Part shown: positions 10,500 through 20,161 of the stretch, one piece after another
How the letters are laid out: each line of letters starts with the position of its first letter
Numbering within the stretch: position 1 is the stretch's first letter
Source: Auxenochlorella pyrenoidosa
Lineage: Eukaryota; Chlorophyta; Trebouxiophyceae; Chlorellales; Chlorellaceae
Assembly: GCA_001430745.1 (NCBI GenBank)
Contig: KQ482063.1
Location: 1,215,209 to 1,241,435 of the forward strand
Direction of reading: 5' to 3'
Length of the DNA stretch: 26,227 bases
Notes under the pieces: generated by a model
The model's database searches: none
Told to the model about the DNA's origin: nothing
Seen by the model: the letters and a program-made list of their open reading frames with translations, nothing else
Program-made: the position numbers and the translations under genes

Positions 10500-11286
10500 G
10501 GATGGCTGCACCGGCAACCTGTGTTCGGCACTTGCACCCCTGTCCATGCTCCTGCGCTTTTAAAGCGTACTTGTCCCTGCACACTTGGGTTTTAAAACCA
10601 ATCATGTCTGCCTTCCCAATTATTTGCCTCTCCTAGCACTGCAATCCGCTTCCATGCACTAGCAGGATGGTACAGGACCAGCTGCTGTGTCATGGGTGGG
10701 GTGTTTTGAGGGTGTACAGGTGAAGCATCGCAGGAGCGTCACTTGCTGGCGCACAACTGAGCACATCCCAAGCATGGCCTGTGGGGCACGGCGCACTGTT
10801 CGGCTCTAGCCGGCTGCCATGCCCCGGTGTGTTGACCTTGCCTACTACCACCAGTCGCGCAAGCACTTCAACAATCTGGAACCTTGCACCAAGGGACTGA
10901 TTTGGACGTTTCCGTTTCCATGCCAGCTTGGGGTGCGGCAAGCTACAGCAAACGAAGCTCAAACATGGGCGTGTGCCGCGTCAAGCTGCTGGTGCAACGG
11001 TATGCCGCCCACCGCCTCTTTGCTCATCCTGTGGGGTGTGGTCAATCATCATCTTGATCCTCTCACAAAATAGACCGCCTGCCAGGCACTTGATCAATTG
11101 AGCTGTTTGGGCTCATAGGCAAAACTGGGGTGCAAGTTGCTGGCCCTTGGCGATGACATCGGCGCCTTCCTTTTTGCCGGCGCCGGCGCCTTCGCCAGCT
11201 AATCAGGCAACGGACTCGGTTCTAGACCCTGCTTGCTCGTTTTGATCGTGCTTATTCTTCTCCTCATACTCTCTTATTGTGCTCAA
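10500..11286. other. Intergenic: 3' UTR of the papain-fold gene and promoter of methionine gamma-lyase
   Basis: About 790 bases without a supported gene. An 84-codon open frame at 10819-11073 has no splice or family support and a low-GC third position, so I leave it out. A perfect 12-base palindrome GCCGGCGCCGGC lies at 11176-11187, about 100 bases upstream of the next start codon. A pyrimidine-rich stretch (11221-11280) directly precedes the ATG. Confidence 0.6.
11176..11187. promoter_or_regulatory. GC palindrome upstream of methionine gamma-lyase
   Basis: GCCGGCGCCGGC is self-complementary and lies in the presumed promoter or 5' UTR. A regulatory role is only a possibility, because such palindromes are not rare in a GC-rich genome. 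Confidence 0.25.
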
Positions 11287-14200
11287 ATGACAGCTGAGGA
11301 CCCGGCTGAGCGGCTTGCCGTCTCTCGGCGAGAGTTTGGCGAGTGGGGAGGCGTGAACAGCAGCACCGAGATCTCAACCACTTTCACAGGCGAGATGAAG
11401 TAAATATCCACCGAAAGGGAAGAGGAGGCTGCGCAGAAGGCCGACGGCGTTGTTAGCGCGCCCTCCGACAGCGTGAGGGCCGCTTGTGGGTGCTCGGGAC
11501 CGCCGTAGACCCTGTTTGGGTACCATGGTTGTCCTCTTTTAAACGGTGAACTGTTCCGCTTCTCTGCTGACGCTGCCACCGCTTGCGCGCTGCGGCGCCT
11601 TGCACCGCCGCTTCCTCTCTGCAGTGCTTCACGCTGACACCCTGCCCCAGATCTTTGCTGGGTCGCTAGATCCAAACCATGGTGGATGCTACCTGTGAGT
11701 AGCTTGGGCACCAATCCTGGCCGAATGGGAGAGCTCGGAACCAACCGCAGCATTGGCCGGCACACCTGCGCTTCTGCACTTGGCATGCAGCACAGGTTAT
11801 GCTGGCACCAGCAAACCTGCGCTTCTCGCCCCTTTTCTGGGAAGGAGATGTGCTTTTGGTGGGTGTTCCTGTGTGGATCCTGGCTTGCCACCACATGGCC
11901 CTCGTGCAACCTATGATCTCTCCCTACCCCTGCTAGCTATGGCCGCTCGCTCAACCCCACCGTGCGCTGCCTCGGGCGCCAGCTGGCCGCGCTAGAGGGC
12001 GCAGAGGTGAGGTGTGGCAAAGGGAGGAGTGATCTTGATTTGCCCACGCACAGCGCTTTTGTTTGAGAGGCGGTTATTGGTCTTCAGGCAGCGTGCAAGC
12101 GAAAAAGCAGGCTTGACCATGCATGGTCGCTTCAACACCACCCCACTTTGAAGTGCCCTCGTCGCGGGCTTCGGCCCCCGGCTCAGCACGCCTGCTATGC
12201 ATGGCCGCAGCATCCTCGTGTTGACCTGCTCTCCCCTGTCCCTCTGCTCTCGCGGCCAGGCTGCCTACTGCTGCGCCTCGGGCATGGCGGCCATATCGGC
12301 CACGCTTCTGGCGCTGTGCGACACGGAGGACCACATTGTGGCCAGCAATGCCACGTATGGAGGGACCCATGGTGCGCAGCATGTGCCGGCTGTGCCCAGG
12401 CAGCAGCCAGCCAGTGCAGCCGCAGCTCTTGCCGGAGACGCACAATTACTGCACGCTGTTTTCCCGACCTCTTCTGCTCCTTACAACACAGCTCTTGTGA
12501 GCTGGCTGACTGTATGAGCGCCGATGAGCTTGTGTGCGAGCTTGCCCGGGGACCGACACGCCTCTACTTCCACCGCCCTGCCCTCCCCCCCTGCAGCCCT
12601 CCTCAAGGAGTTCCTGCCAGCCAAGTGCGGCATCACCACCACCTTTGTGCCCATCTCAGACCTGGGGGCGGTGGCGGCGGCAATCACAGACAGGCAAGCC
12701 GGGCGGGCCGGCGGCGCAGGGCACACACACTGGAGCGTCCTGCGCATGGGTGCCGCCAGGGCTCTCACCCGGCAGCCAAAGTTCTGCTGCTGGCGAGCCC
12801 AGGGCTTGAAGTCTCTCGACACGACGCAGCCAGCCGGCATCAGGGCGCAGGCCGGCGATGCCGGGGGACCACCCCGAAGGGTTGCTGCAGCCCTTGGCCT
12901 TCAGCCCCACCCGGCCCCACCCCCGTGCAGGACGCGGGTCATTTACACTGAGAGCCTGTCCAACCCCACCCTGGTGGCGGCAGACATCCCCCGCCTCGCT
13001 GAGCTGGCGCAGGCCAAGGTGGGGGGGGGAGGCTGGCGGCGCCCCCGGGCCTTGGGTGCAGAGCATGCACACAGCCAACGTGGTAGACCTCCAGGCAATG
13101 CCTGGAGCAGCCATGCCTCTACCCCCCTGGTGGCGCCGCCCGCATGCCTCATGCGCGCCCCTTTTACTTCCTCCCCACTGCTGCTGGGCAGGGCCTGAAG
13201 CTGGTGGTAGACAACACCTTCACCCCTGTCATCCTCTCGCCCATTCGGTGAGCCAGCCGGGCCAGCCGGGCGGTGGCGGGCGCTGGCACTTTGTTGCGTG
13301 TCCGCAGGGTGTGCAGGGTGCAGCCCAGTGCGCGGTTGCGGCACGCAGCACCAGAGCCAGGTTCGCTTCAACCCCTCGAACAACCTCTGGAGACCCACTC
13401 GCGCCCGTCGCCAGGCGCGCCACCTGCCCTCCCGCCCCACCCACCCCCACCCCCACCTCCCACCCGCTGCCATAGGCTAGGCGCCGACATTGTGGTGCAC
13501 TCCCTCACCAAGTTCATCAGCGGGGCCTCCGGTGAGGCAGCCCCGCACCCCCGAGAGCTCAGCTCAGAGCTCAGCTCAGAGCGTAGAGCGCCAGCGCAGC
13601 AAAATGCGCGGGCCAGAGGTGCTGCAGCCGTCAGGGGCTGCAGCCATGCACGCCGCAGCCGCACATGCTGCGGCCCGGGCTCGGTGCGTCCACACCGACC
13701 TCTGCTCACGGTCGCTGCCTCCGCCGTGCTGCGCTGCAGACATTATTGCGGGCGCCATCTGCGCGCGCGACGGCAACTTCATCAACCGCCTCATGGACCT
13801 GCACACCGGCCCGCTCATGCTGCTGGGTGAGGGCTGGTGGGGCAGGGGCTCCTGAAAGCTACGCCGCCCACTCTGGTGCCAGCCCGGACCCGGCGGCAGA
13901 GCCGTATGCGACGCCTCCCTTTGTGCTGCCGCCAGTACGAGAGTACACGCCCTGCCCGGCACGCCCTGACAGGAGCCTCGCTGAGTGCGCCTCTGCATCG
14001 GGCACCCCCCTTGTGCAGGCCCCACCATGGACCCCAAGGTGGCGTCTGAGCTGTCGCTGCGCATTCCCCACCTCGCCCTGAGGATGCGCGAGCACAGCGA
14101 GCGGGCGCGCCTGTACGCAGGCAGGTGCCGGTGGGGTCGTGGTGGGGTTGTGGTAGTGGTAGTGGTGTGTGTGTGTGTGTGTGCGTGGGTGGGTNNNNNN

Positions 14201-16720
14201 NNNNNNNNNNNNNNNNNNNNNNNNNNNNNNNNNNNNNNNNNNNNNNNNNNNNNNNNNNNNNNNNNNNNNNNNNNNNNNNNNNNNNNNNNNNNNNNNNNNN
14301 NNNNNNNNNNNNNNNNNNNNNNNNNNNNNNNNNNNNNNNNNNNNNNNNNNNNNNNNNNNNNNNNNNNNNNNNNNNNNNNNNNNNNNNNNNNNNNNNNNNN
14401 NNNNNNNNNNNNNNNNNNNNNNNNNNNNNNNNNNNNNNNNNNNNNNNNNNNNNNNNNNNNNNNNNNNNNNNNNNNNNNNNNNNNNNNNNNNNNNNNNNNN
14501 NNNNNNNNNNNNNNNNNNNNNNNNNNNNNNNNNNNNNNNNNNNNNNNNNNNNNNNNNNNNNNNNNNNNNNNNNNNNNNNNNNNNNNNNNNNNNNNNNNNN
14601 NNNNNNNNNNNNNNNNNNNNNNNNNNNNNNNNNNNNNNNNNNNNNNNNNNNNNNNNNNNNNNNNNNNNNNNNNNNNNNNNNNNNNNNNNNNNNNNNNNNN
14701 NNNNNNNNNNNNNNNNNNNNNNNNNNNNNNNNNNNNNNNNNNNNNNNNNNNNNNNNNNNNNNNNNNNNNNNNNNNNNNNNNNNNNNNNNNNNNNNNNNNN
14801 NNNNNNNNNNNNNNNNNNNNNNNNNNNNNNNNNNNNNNNNNNNNNNNNNNNNNNNNNNNNNNNNNNNNNNNNNNNNNNNNNNNNNNNNNNNNNNNNNNNN
14901 NNNNNNNNNNNNNNNNNNNNNNNNNNNNNNNNNNNNNNNNNNNNNNNNNNNNNNNNNNNNNNNNNNNNNCCCCCTTCGCAGAGCGGCTCGAGGCACTGGG
15001 CGCTCGCGTGTGCTACCCAGGGCTGCCCTCCCACCCCCAGCACGCCCTGCTGCAGCGCCTGGCCAACCCAGGTGTGCGGCGTGCCGGCGGCCGCTGCGCG
15101 CCCTGCTGTGCATGCAAGGCAGGGGCGGGGGCCACGGCCTGCAGCGGTCTGAACAAGGACAAGAACATAAAGGGAGCTGCCTCGCCTTGCGCGTGCCCCC
15201 CTGCCCCTGTGACCTCCAGGCTACGGGCACGGCGGCATGCTGACCGTTGAGCTGGGGAGCCAGGAGCGGGCCAAGTGCTTCATGGAGCGGCTGCAGAACA
15301 AGAGCGGCTTTGGTGAGCCCTGGGCGCTGGAGGCGCGCCGGGCTGCACGGGAACACGCAGCGGCAGAGTGCCAAGGCATGATGGGGCCCTGTGCTTGCTC
15401 ACGGCGGTGCCCGTCTGCCTCGTCATGCCTAGCTCCCAGCCCCTGCACACTGCGCCGCCGCCGCCGCTGGCGCAGGGCTCATGGCCGTGTCCTTGGGCTA
15501 TTTTGACACCCTGATGTCGGCCAGCGCCGCGTCCACCAGCAGCGAGCTGAGCGAGACGGAGCTGGCGGCGGCAGGTCAGACCCAAGGGTTTGGGGTGGGT
15601 GGGTGGGCAGGCGGTGTGTACGGGTGGTGTTGGGGTTGACGGGAGTGTCTCACGGGAGTGTCTCACAGGGTGGCTCGCGGTGGAGAGAGCCTGCGTGATG
15701 AGACCCTGCGATGGGACTGCACCTGGGCTGCCCCGCGTGAATCCAGGCGAAGCATGCTGGTCAGCATGCCGGATGCTGACCCCGGGATCCCTGCCTGCGC
15801 TGGGATGCAGGCTCCCCACCGTGCCCCCAACGGCTGCCTGCCCTGGCGCGCCTGCCTGTTTTAGCCGGCTGCCTCCTTTGCTCTCCTGGTCTGCACCCAC
15901 CACCACAGGCATCTCCCACGGCCTGGTCAGGCTCAGCGTGGGCCTCACCGGCTCCCCCCAGCAGCGGCTGCGCCAGCTGGAGGAGGCCTGGTTGCACATG
16001 GCGCGCCACCCGGCCAGCGCGGTGCCGGCCTACAAGGCGGTGCAGGTGCGCTGCGCTAGGGGGTGGGGGGGCCGCAGGTGGTGCCCACTCCCTGCCCGCT
16101 CTGCATGCATGACATACGCTCCTGCAACTCAGCCGACTGCTGCGAGCGGCAGGCTGCCCTGCACCACGTGCTGTGCCGCTGTCACGAGCGCCGGCCCGCG
16201 CTGCCGGGCCGCCGCCTGCAGATCACCCGCGACGCGGCCACCGGCCAGCTAAAGCGCACGCCCTCCTGGCACTCCTTTGGCTCCTCCCTGGACAGCCAGG
16301 AGGCCAGCGACACAGAGGTGATGCCCTGGATGGGCGGGATGTTATGTAGGGGAAGGGCTGCAGAGCAGTTACACCTGCCTCGCCTGTAGCATGGCATGCA
16401 ACAGGGTGCAGCGCAGCGGCAGGTACATTGTAATGCAGCGTGAGCACTACTGCCACCAACCACCTCGCCGCTCGTAAACCCGCCCTGCGCGCTGTGAGCG
16501 CAGCCATGCACTCGCGCCCCCGGGATGCCCACCCACCCTGCAGGCCTCCGACTCGCCAACCTCGGCAGCAGCCGCGGCCAGCACCGACGGCGCCGGGCGC
16601 AGCAGCCGGGCGGGCATGGTGCCGCTGGTTAAGGTGCGGCGCCTTGACGGCTCCACAGAGGTGCACTACACTCGGGTGCGCGGCCGGCCGGGTAGCCTCA
16701 CCCCACCAGAGTCGCTGTAG
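11287..16720 (+). CDS. MGL: Methionine gamma-lyase (PLP-dependent, Cys/Met metabolism family)
   Basis: Cleaves methionine to methanethiol, 2-oxobutyrate and ammonia. It resembles plant MGL and is probably cytosolic, as no transit peptide is evident. Sixteen exons, 510 aa: 11287-11389, 11625-11694, 11937-12006, 12260-12371, 12597-12693, 12931-13018, 13192-13247, 13476-13531, 13740-13826, 14019-14120, 14982-15071, 15220-15312, 15476-15574, 15909-16045, 16222-16317, 16544-16720. Features: EFGEWGGVNSSTEISTTFT near the N-terminus; YGRSLNPT (59-66); CCASGMAA (85-92); VVDNTF with Asp187; PLP lysine Lys211 in HSLTKFISG; LMAVSLGYFDTLMS then TSSELSETE; and GLVRLSVG with Arg382, expected to bind the substrate carboxylate. 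Introns 1, 5 and 10 use GC donors. Residues 421-510 form a Ser/Thr-rich tail (LKRTPSWHSF) beyond the usual end of about 440 aa. Cystathionine gamma-synthase or -lyase is less likely because of the plant-MGL-like TSSEL segment. Confidence 0.9.
14130..14194 (+). repeat. G-rich GGT/(GT)n tract bordering the assembly gap
   Basis: Inside intron 10 of the methionine gamma-lyase gene, a GGTGGGG and GGTAGT run passes into about nine GT units and ends with GGGTGGGT at the first N. A low-complexity, G-quadruplex-prone tract of this kind probably caused the gap. Confidence 0.75.
14195..14969. other. Assembly gap (775 N)
   Basis: Unknown bases. The flanking coding exons join across it in phase and with family-consistent sequence (ARLYA then ERLEALGARV), so no coding sequence needs to be missing. 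Open frames that run through the Ns are artefacts. Confidence 0.95.
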
Positions 16721-17166
16721 GGTCATTCCGGATAGCCAGCCTGACGGGTGCCAACTAGGCCTACCAGCATGCGCGCTCCAAGCGGTGCCAGGCACAGCAT
16801 GAGCCAGTTTGCAAGGCAGCGGGGCCGCTCGTGTCATCCTTGGCTGGGCCGCTCCTGCAAGGGTGGCCTCAGTTATGCACGGTCATAGGCCATGGCAGCT
16901 GCCCCGGTGCATTTGAGCGAGGTGCCCTTCCATCAAGCGGCAAACACCACACCTAGTCGGTCAGGTCGGCAAACCTCTCCACACCTGTATATGTGTACGG
17001 CTCAGGCTCCCAACTTTTTTCCTCGACATTCGCCTTCTGTGTGATAATTCATGTATATTCGCAGCCGTGCTACGCTCCACTGCAACTGTACATTGCAGTC
17101 CATTTGCCGGCTGTACAATGCACGCCCTGCTGTATATCCAGACCAATTTGACTTTCTGCCTTCGAG

Positions 17167-17171
17167 TGTAA
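17167..17171 (+). terminator. Candidate poly(A) signal TGTAA
   Basis: TGTAA is the common chlorophyte polyadenylation signal. It lies about 450 bases after the methionine gamma-lyase stop, and I see no earlier copy in this 3' region. Confidence 0.4.
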
Positions 17172-17201
17172 AAACCTTGTTGCAGCACACAATCATTGTT
17201 G

Positions 17202-17411
17202 TTACATGATTATAAGGTCCGGTCGGCTCGGAAGCCCGAGCTCAAGTGGTGATTGCAAAGGAGGGTGGCATGGGATGCAATCATAGGCAATGTTGAGGAG
17301 AGGGAGGCATGCCATCCAGTGTTCGAGGTGCTTGGCCAACACCACTCTGCAGGCCAGCAAGAAAGGATCTACAGGACAGGAAAGAAACAACTGGCAAAGG
17401 ATTTGATACAC
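17202..17411 (-). pseudogene. Possible remnant of a Ty3/gypsy-type integrase
   Basis: A 69-codon minus-strand open frame contains an HW....LPLLNIAYD segment followed after a short spacer by SPLEL and LPSRPDLI. This spacing recalls the W...LP..EFAYN...SPFEL..G..P segment at the C-terminal side of gypsy-type integrases. No catalytic D,D,E region, reverse transcriptase, LTR or target-site duplication is visible around it. If real, it is a short decayed fragment. The match is weak, and a chance resemblance is quite possible. Confidence 0.25.
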
Positions 17412-17884
17412 GGGGTGTGGGCAGAAGGCAGAAGGCGCTGGGGTAGAAAAAATGTGGGCTGTTGTAGCGAGGGCAGGGATGGGAGAGGCGCGGGCAAGGT
17501 GTACTCAAAGAGGGTTGAAAGGATGTAGGCACAAGCGGAAGAAAAAAGCCGGTCAGTTACTCTCCACATGCATCTCTAGGGACTGCCGGTGGGCAAGGCA
17601 TCAAGTTTGGGCTGGGCATCAAGAGAAAGGTGGCCCTTTGGCAAAGGCGTCAGGTGGGGGGCAGCTCCCCATGAGGCGCAGCGAAGACGCACCACAGCTG
17701 ACCAACCAGGTTGCACCCCATGCGGGACGGACAGGCCAGCTCAGGAGCCCTCAAACAGGGAAAGCAACGCATCCTGGAGGCGTCGAGGCAGCGCTGGAAA
17801 TGGAACATTTGCAGAGCCGAGCCGGGCGGACTGCAGGCTTGCACAATTGTTGGCCATAAGGGTGGGCCAAGAGGGGTGCGGTGC

Positions 17885-18742
17885 TCACTCCAGCCGCTCC
17901 AGCTGGGCCGAGGTGGTGCGCACCAGGTCGTCCATGTTGATGCTCTCCAGCAGGCAGCTGTCCTCGAGCGACTGCCGGGTTCACGGGCAGGGGTAGGGGG
18001 CAGGGCGGCACAGGGTGTCGGGCAGGCAGGGGGGTGGCCGACGCGGTCTCCCAGTGTGCAGGGCCGACGCTGCAGCGCCAGTGGCGGGCGGCTAGCACTG
18101 ACGCGACGCTGGGCAGGAGCACGAGACCTGGCGCCGGGCAGCACGCGCCGCCTCACCGGCTCGCCCCGCAGGGCCGCTGCTATCTGTGCCATGCACTGGG
18201 CCGCATACTTTTCAAGAAAGGCGACCTGCGAGGGGCTCTGCGCCTCCTGCACAGCCTGCCTCACAAGGCTGATCTCGTACATGGCCTGCAGGGCGGATGA
18301 GGGCACCAAGAGGCCACTGGTGCAGTGTGCGAGGCCAGCTGGCGGCAAAACTGCCGGCGCCGGCACGACTGCACCAAGGGACCTGGGCCGTCTTGGAGCC
18401 GGGCCCGTAGCCCAATGAGCATTGATAGCTCCGTATAACGGGAGGGCGAACTGGCACAAGTCCAACTGAGCGCAGAACAGCTTCCATTCCGCGGGCCCAC
18501 GCTGCAGCGCTCGCGAGTAGCCGGGCAGAATCACCCAGCCAGATCTAGTCCCACATGCGCTGAATGAGCCCCCCTGCATCCCCTGCACTGCCCACCTGCT
18601 GCAGGCGCTCCTCCGCGCTGAAAAGCTTCAGGTTCACGCTCTGTTGCCCTTGCGACGTCATCATGGCGACCCCGAGATCCAAAAGCGATGTTTCGGCCCA
18701 CAAAATGCCCTCGAACTCTGTGATGCTCTCCTTGATGCCCAT
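17885..18742 (-). CDS. Small helical protein of unknown function
   Basis: Three exons on the minus strand in transcript order: 18742-18596, 18285-18157 and 17971-17885 (TGA), giving 120 aa. Both introns are GT-AG (donors GTGGGC and GTGAGG) and all joints are phase 0. The start ATG at 18742 has A at -3 and G at +4. The protein is rich in Glu, Gln, Ala and Leu and looks helical: MGIKESITEFEGILWAETSL near the start, then EISLVRQAVQEAQSPSQVAF, and an acidic end with SINMDDLVRTTSAQLERLE. I do not recognise a family. The reading frame is open further upstream to 18776. Two more phase-matched exons (19009-18916 and 19194-19082) could extend it, with a donor GTGTGG at 18915 and GTAAGC at 19081, so the N-terminus is uncertain. 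Confidence 0.6.
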
Positions 18743-19673
18743 GCTGCGCCTGCTCCACAGCGTGCAGCCGAAAATGCTGCAATGAGCATGCATTGGACAT
18801 CGGCCACCCTCGTCATGTGCTGGCTGGCTGCCTTTATCACAGGCAACTCGATATTGAAGTGACTTGCTGTGGTGGTGCTGCGCTGTCATGCCTGCTGTAC
18901 GCATCACGGCCACACGAAGCCAGGAGCTGGGCGGAAGTCAGCCCCTTGAAAGCAATCCCAGAACCGCCAAGCATGAAAACGCTTCGTAGGACAATTTGAG
19001 CCCGCTGAACTGCAACCTGCACCTAGCATGCACCCATCCCAGCTGCCAAGCTCATGCCCGCCTTGCCATGGTCGTGCTTACCCGCCTGCCTGCCTCCATT
19101 CCGGCCTGCGATCCGGTCAGGGACCCCAACAGATGTGGCATTCTGGCTGCTGGGCCAACGAGTGCGCAGAGGGCAATATTTTACTGGTGCATACCTACAA
19201 GGGACGGTCAAGTACATGGATCAGGTTAAGATCAAGCCCCCATGCCAGCATGCAAGCGCTGCTGCTGACATGGGTTGCTTCTGCTGATCAGGCTCTCATG
19301 AGGGGGGTTCTTTACAACCAGGCATAACACTGTCGCAACCTTGCATGCCGCTCGCTCTGCTCGCGCGCTGTGATTGTGAGGGTCGCTTTCGGTTGCACAA
19401 TGGATTTGTGTACATGGGGTCCAGCGCTTGGTGCTGCTCCTCGCCTGCACAGGCAAGGCCTGTCTGAGCAAATGAGTGAGCACAGCCATCCACCTTGCGG
19501 ATTGCTGACCAGCTGTTGGCATCGTGCTTGCCCACCACGGCAGCGCTGGCTCCTTCTGCCTTCAGTTCCTGAGCAGTACAAAAGTGGCACTGCAACTTAA
19601 CAACAGATTGCGCGCAGTGCTCCACTCAGCAAACCACCACTCCAACGATTGCTATTCTTGCCTGCCTTTGCAG

Positions 19674-19940
19674 TGCATGGATCTTGTCAGGTGGCGAATC
19701 AGTTTCCATCCCAGCGGTAAGAGCGCAGAACCGCCATGCTGGCGCTGCCAACAGGCCCCTTGCTGCAGCACATCCATCGCAGTTCCAAGTCAACGGATCC
19801 TTGTGCCTTGCTTATACTGCTCTCGCTCACCAGCGCGCTGCTGCTCGCCCGCTGCGTTGTTTGGTACTCACTGTCAGTGGCCCCTACAAGCTGCAGGCTT
19901 TAGTTTCATGAGCCTGGACAAATTATCTGAGCGCTTTTGA
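19674..19940 (+). other. Possible 3' end of an unidentified plus-strand gene
   Basis: Exon 19674-19716 follows a CCTTTGCAG acceptor and ends at a strong GTAAGA donor in phase 1. The next exon 19897-19940 follows CTGCAG and ends in TGA. Joined, they read CMDLVRWRISFHPSG then FSFMSLDKLSERF. The intron (180 bases) is typical. A TGTAA signal follows 78 bases after the stop. No family is recognised and the 5' part could not be assembled. Alternatively the second exon, with GTGAGC at 19948, is a 5' UTR exon of the SBP gene carrying a short upstream reading frame. Confidence 0.3.
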
Positions 19941-20017
19941 AGTGTAGGTGAGCGCAGTTAGCGTTCTCAGCCCTAGTCCAGCTCCAGGTTCGTGCGCTGG
20001 GAACCCCTCTTGTCTCA

Positions 20018-20022
20018 TGTAA
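20018..20022 (+). terminator. Candidate poly(A) signal TGTAA
   Basis: Lies 78 bases downstream of the possible plus-strand stop at 19940 and upstream of the SBP gene. Confidence 0.3.
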
Positions 20023-20161
20023 GGGTCTTTTGCCCGCCTTGCAGTCTGTAGAGGTGTATAAGCCAGCCGGGAAGTCTCCCGAACCGCAGAGGCCGTGGTC
20101 CCTTGGGAGGGCAGGTGTGCCTCCTGGCGGCGCCGCTTGTGGCAGCAGCGCAGGCTTGCGA

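Larger units (their letters stand above)
16721..17884. other. Convergent intergenic region
   Basis: This lies between methionine gamma-lyase (+) and the small minus-strand gene. It is more AT-rich than its surroundings. A TGTAA poly(A)-type signal is at 17167-17171 on the plus strand, and its complement TTACA is at 17202-17206 for the minus strand. A possible decayed integrase fragment lies at 17202-17411. From 17412 to 17884 I see no supported gene. Confidence 0.55.
18777..20161. other. Unresolved region with competing exons on both strands
   Basis: On the minus strand, exons 19009-18916 and 19194-19082 would extend the small minus gene in phase. On the plus strand, an ATG at 18783 begins a hydrophobic signal-anchor-like frame. 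A pair of phase-matched exons (19674-19716 and 19897-19940) ends in a stop, followed by TGTAA at 20018. Both cannot be fully right unless the genes overlap antisense. Transcript data would decide. Confidence 0.5.

Noticed and set aside
10819..11073. 84-codon plus-strand open frame and a 90-codon minus frame over the same bases
   Set aside because: No splice support and no recognisable family; codon third positions are not GC-rich as in the neighbouring genes.
13815..15374. Very long open frames on both strands across the N run (up to 519 codons)
   Set aside because: They are open only because unknown bases contain no stops; the flanks do not match the true frame of the methionine gamma-lyase exons on either side.
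17253..17528. 91-codon plus-strand open frame rich in Arg, Gly and Glu
   Set aside because: Composition follows the purine-rich DNA; no splice sites or family features.
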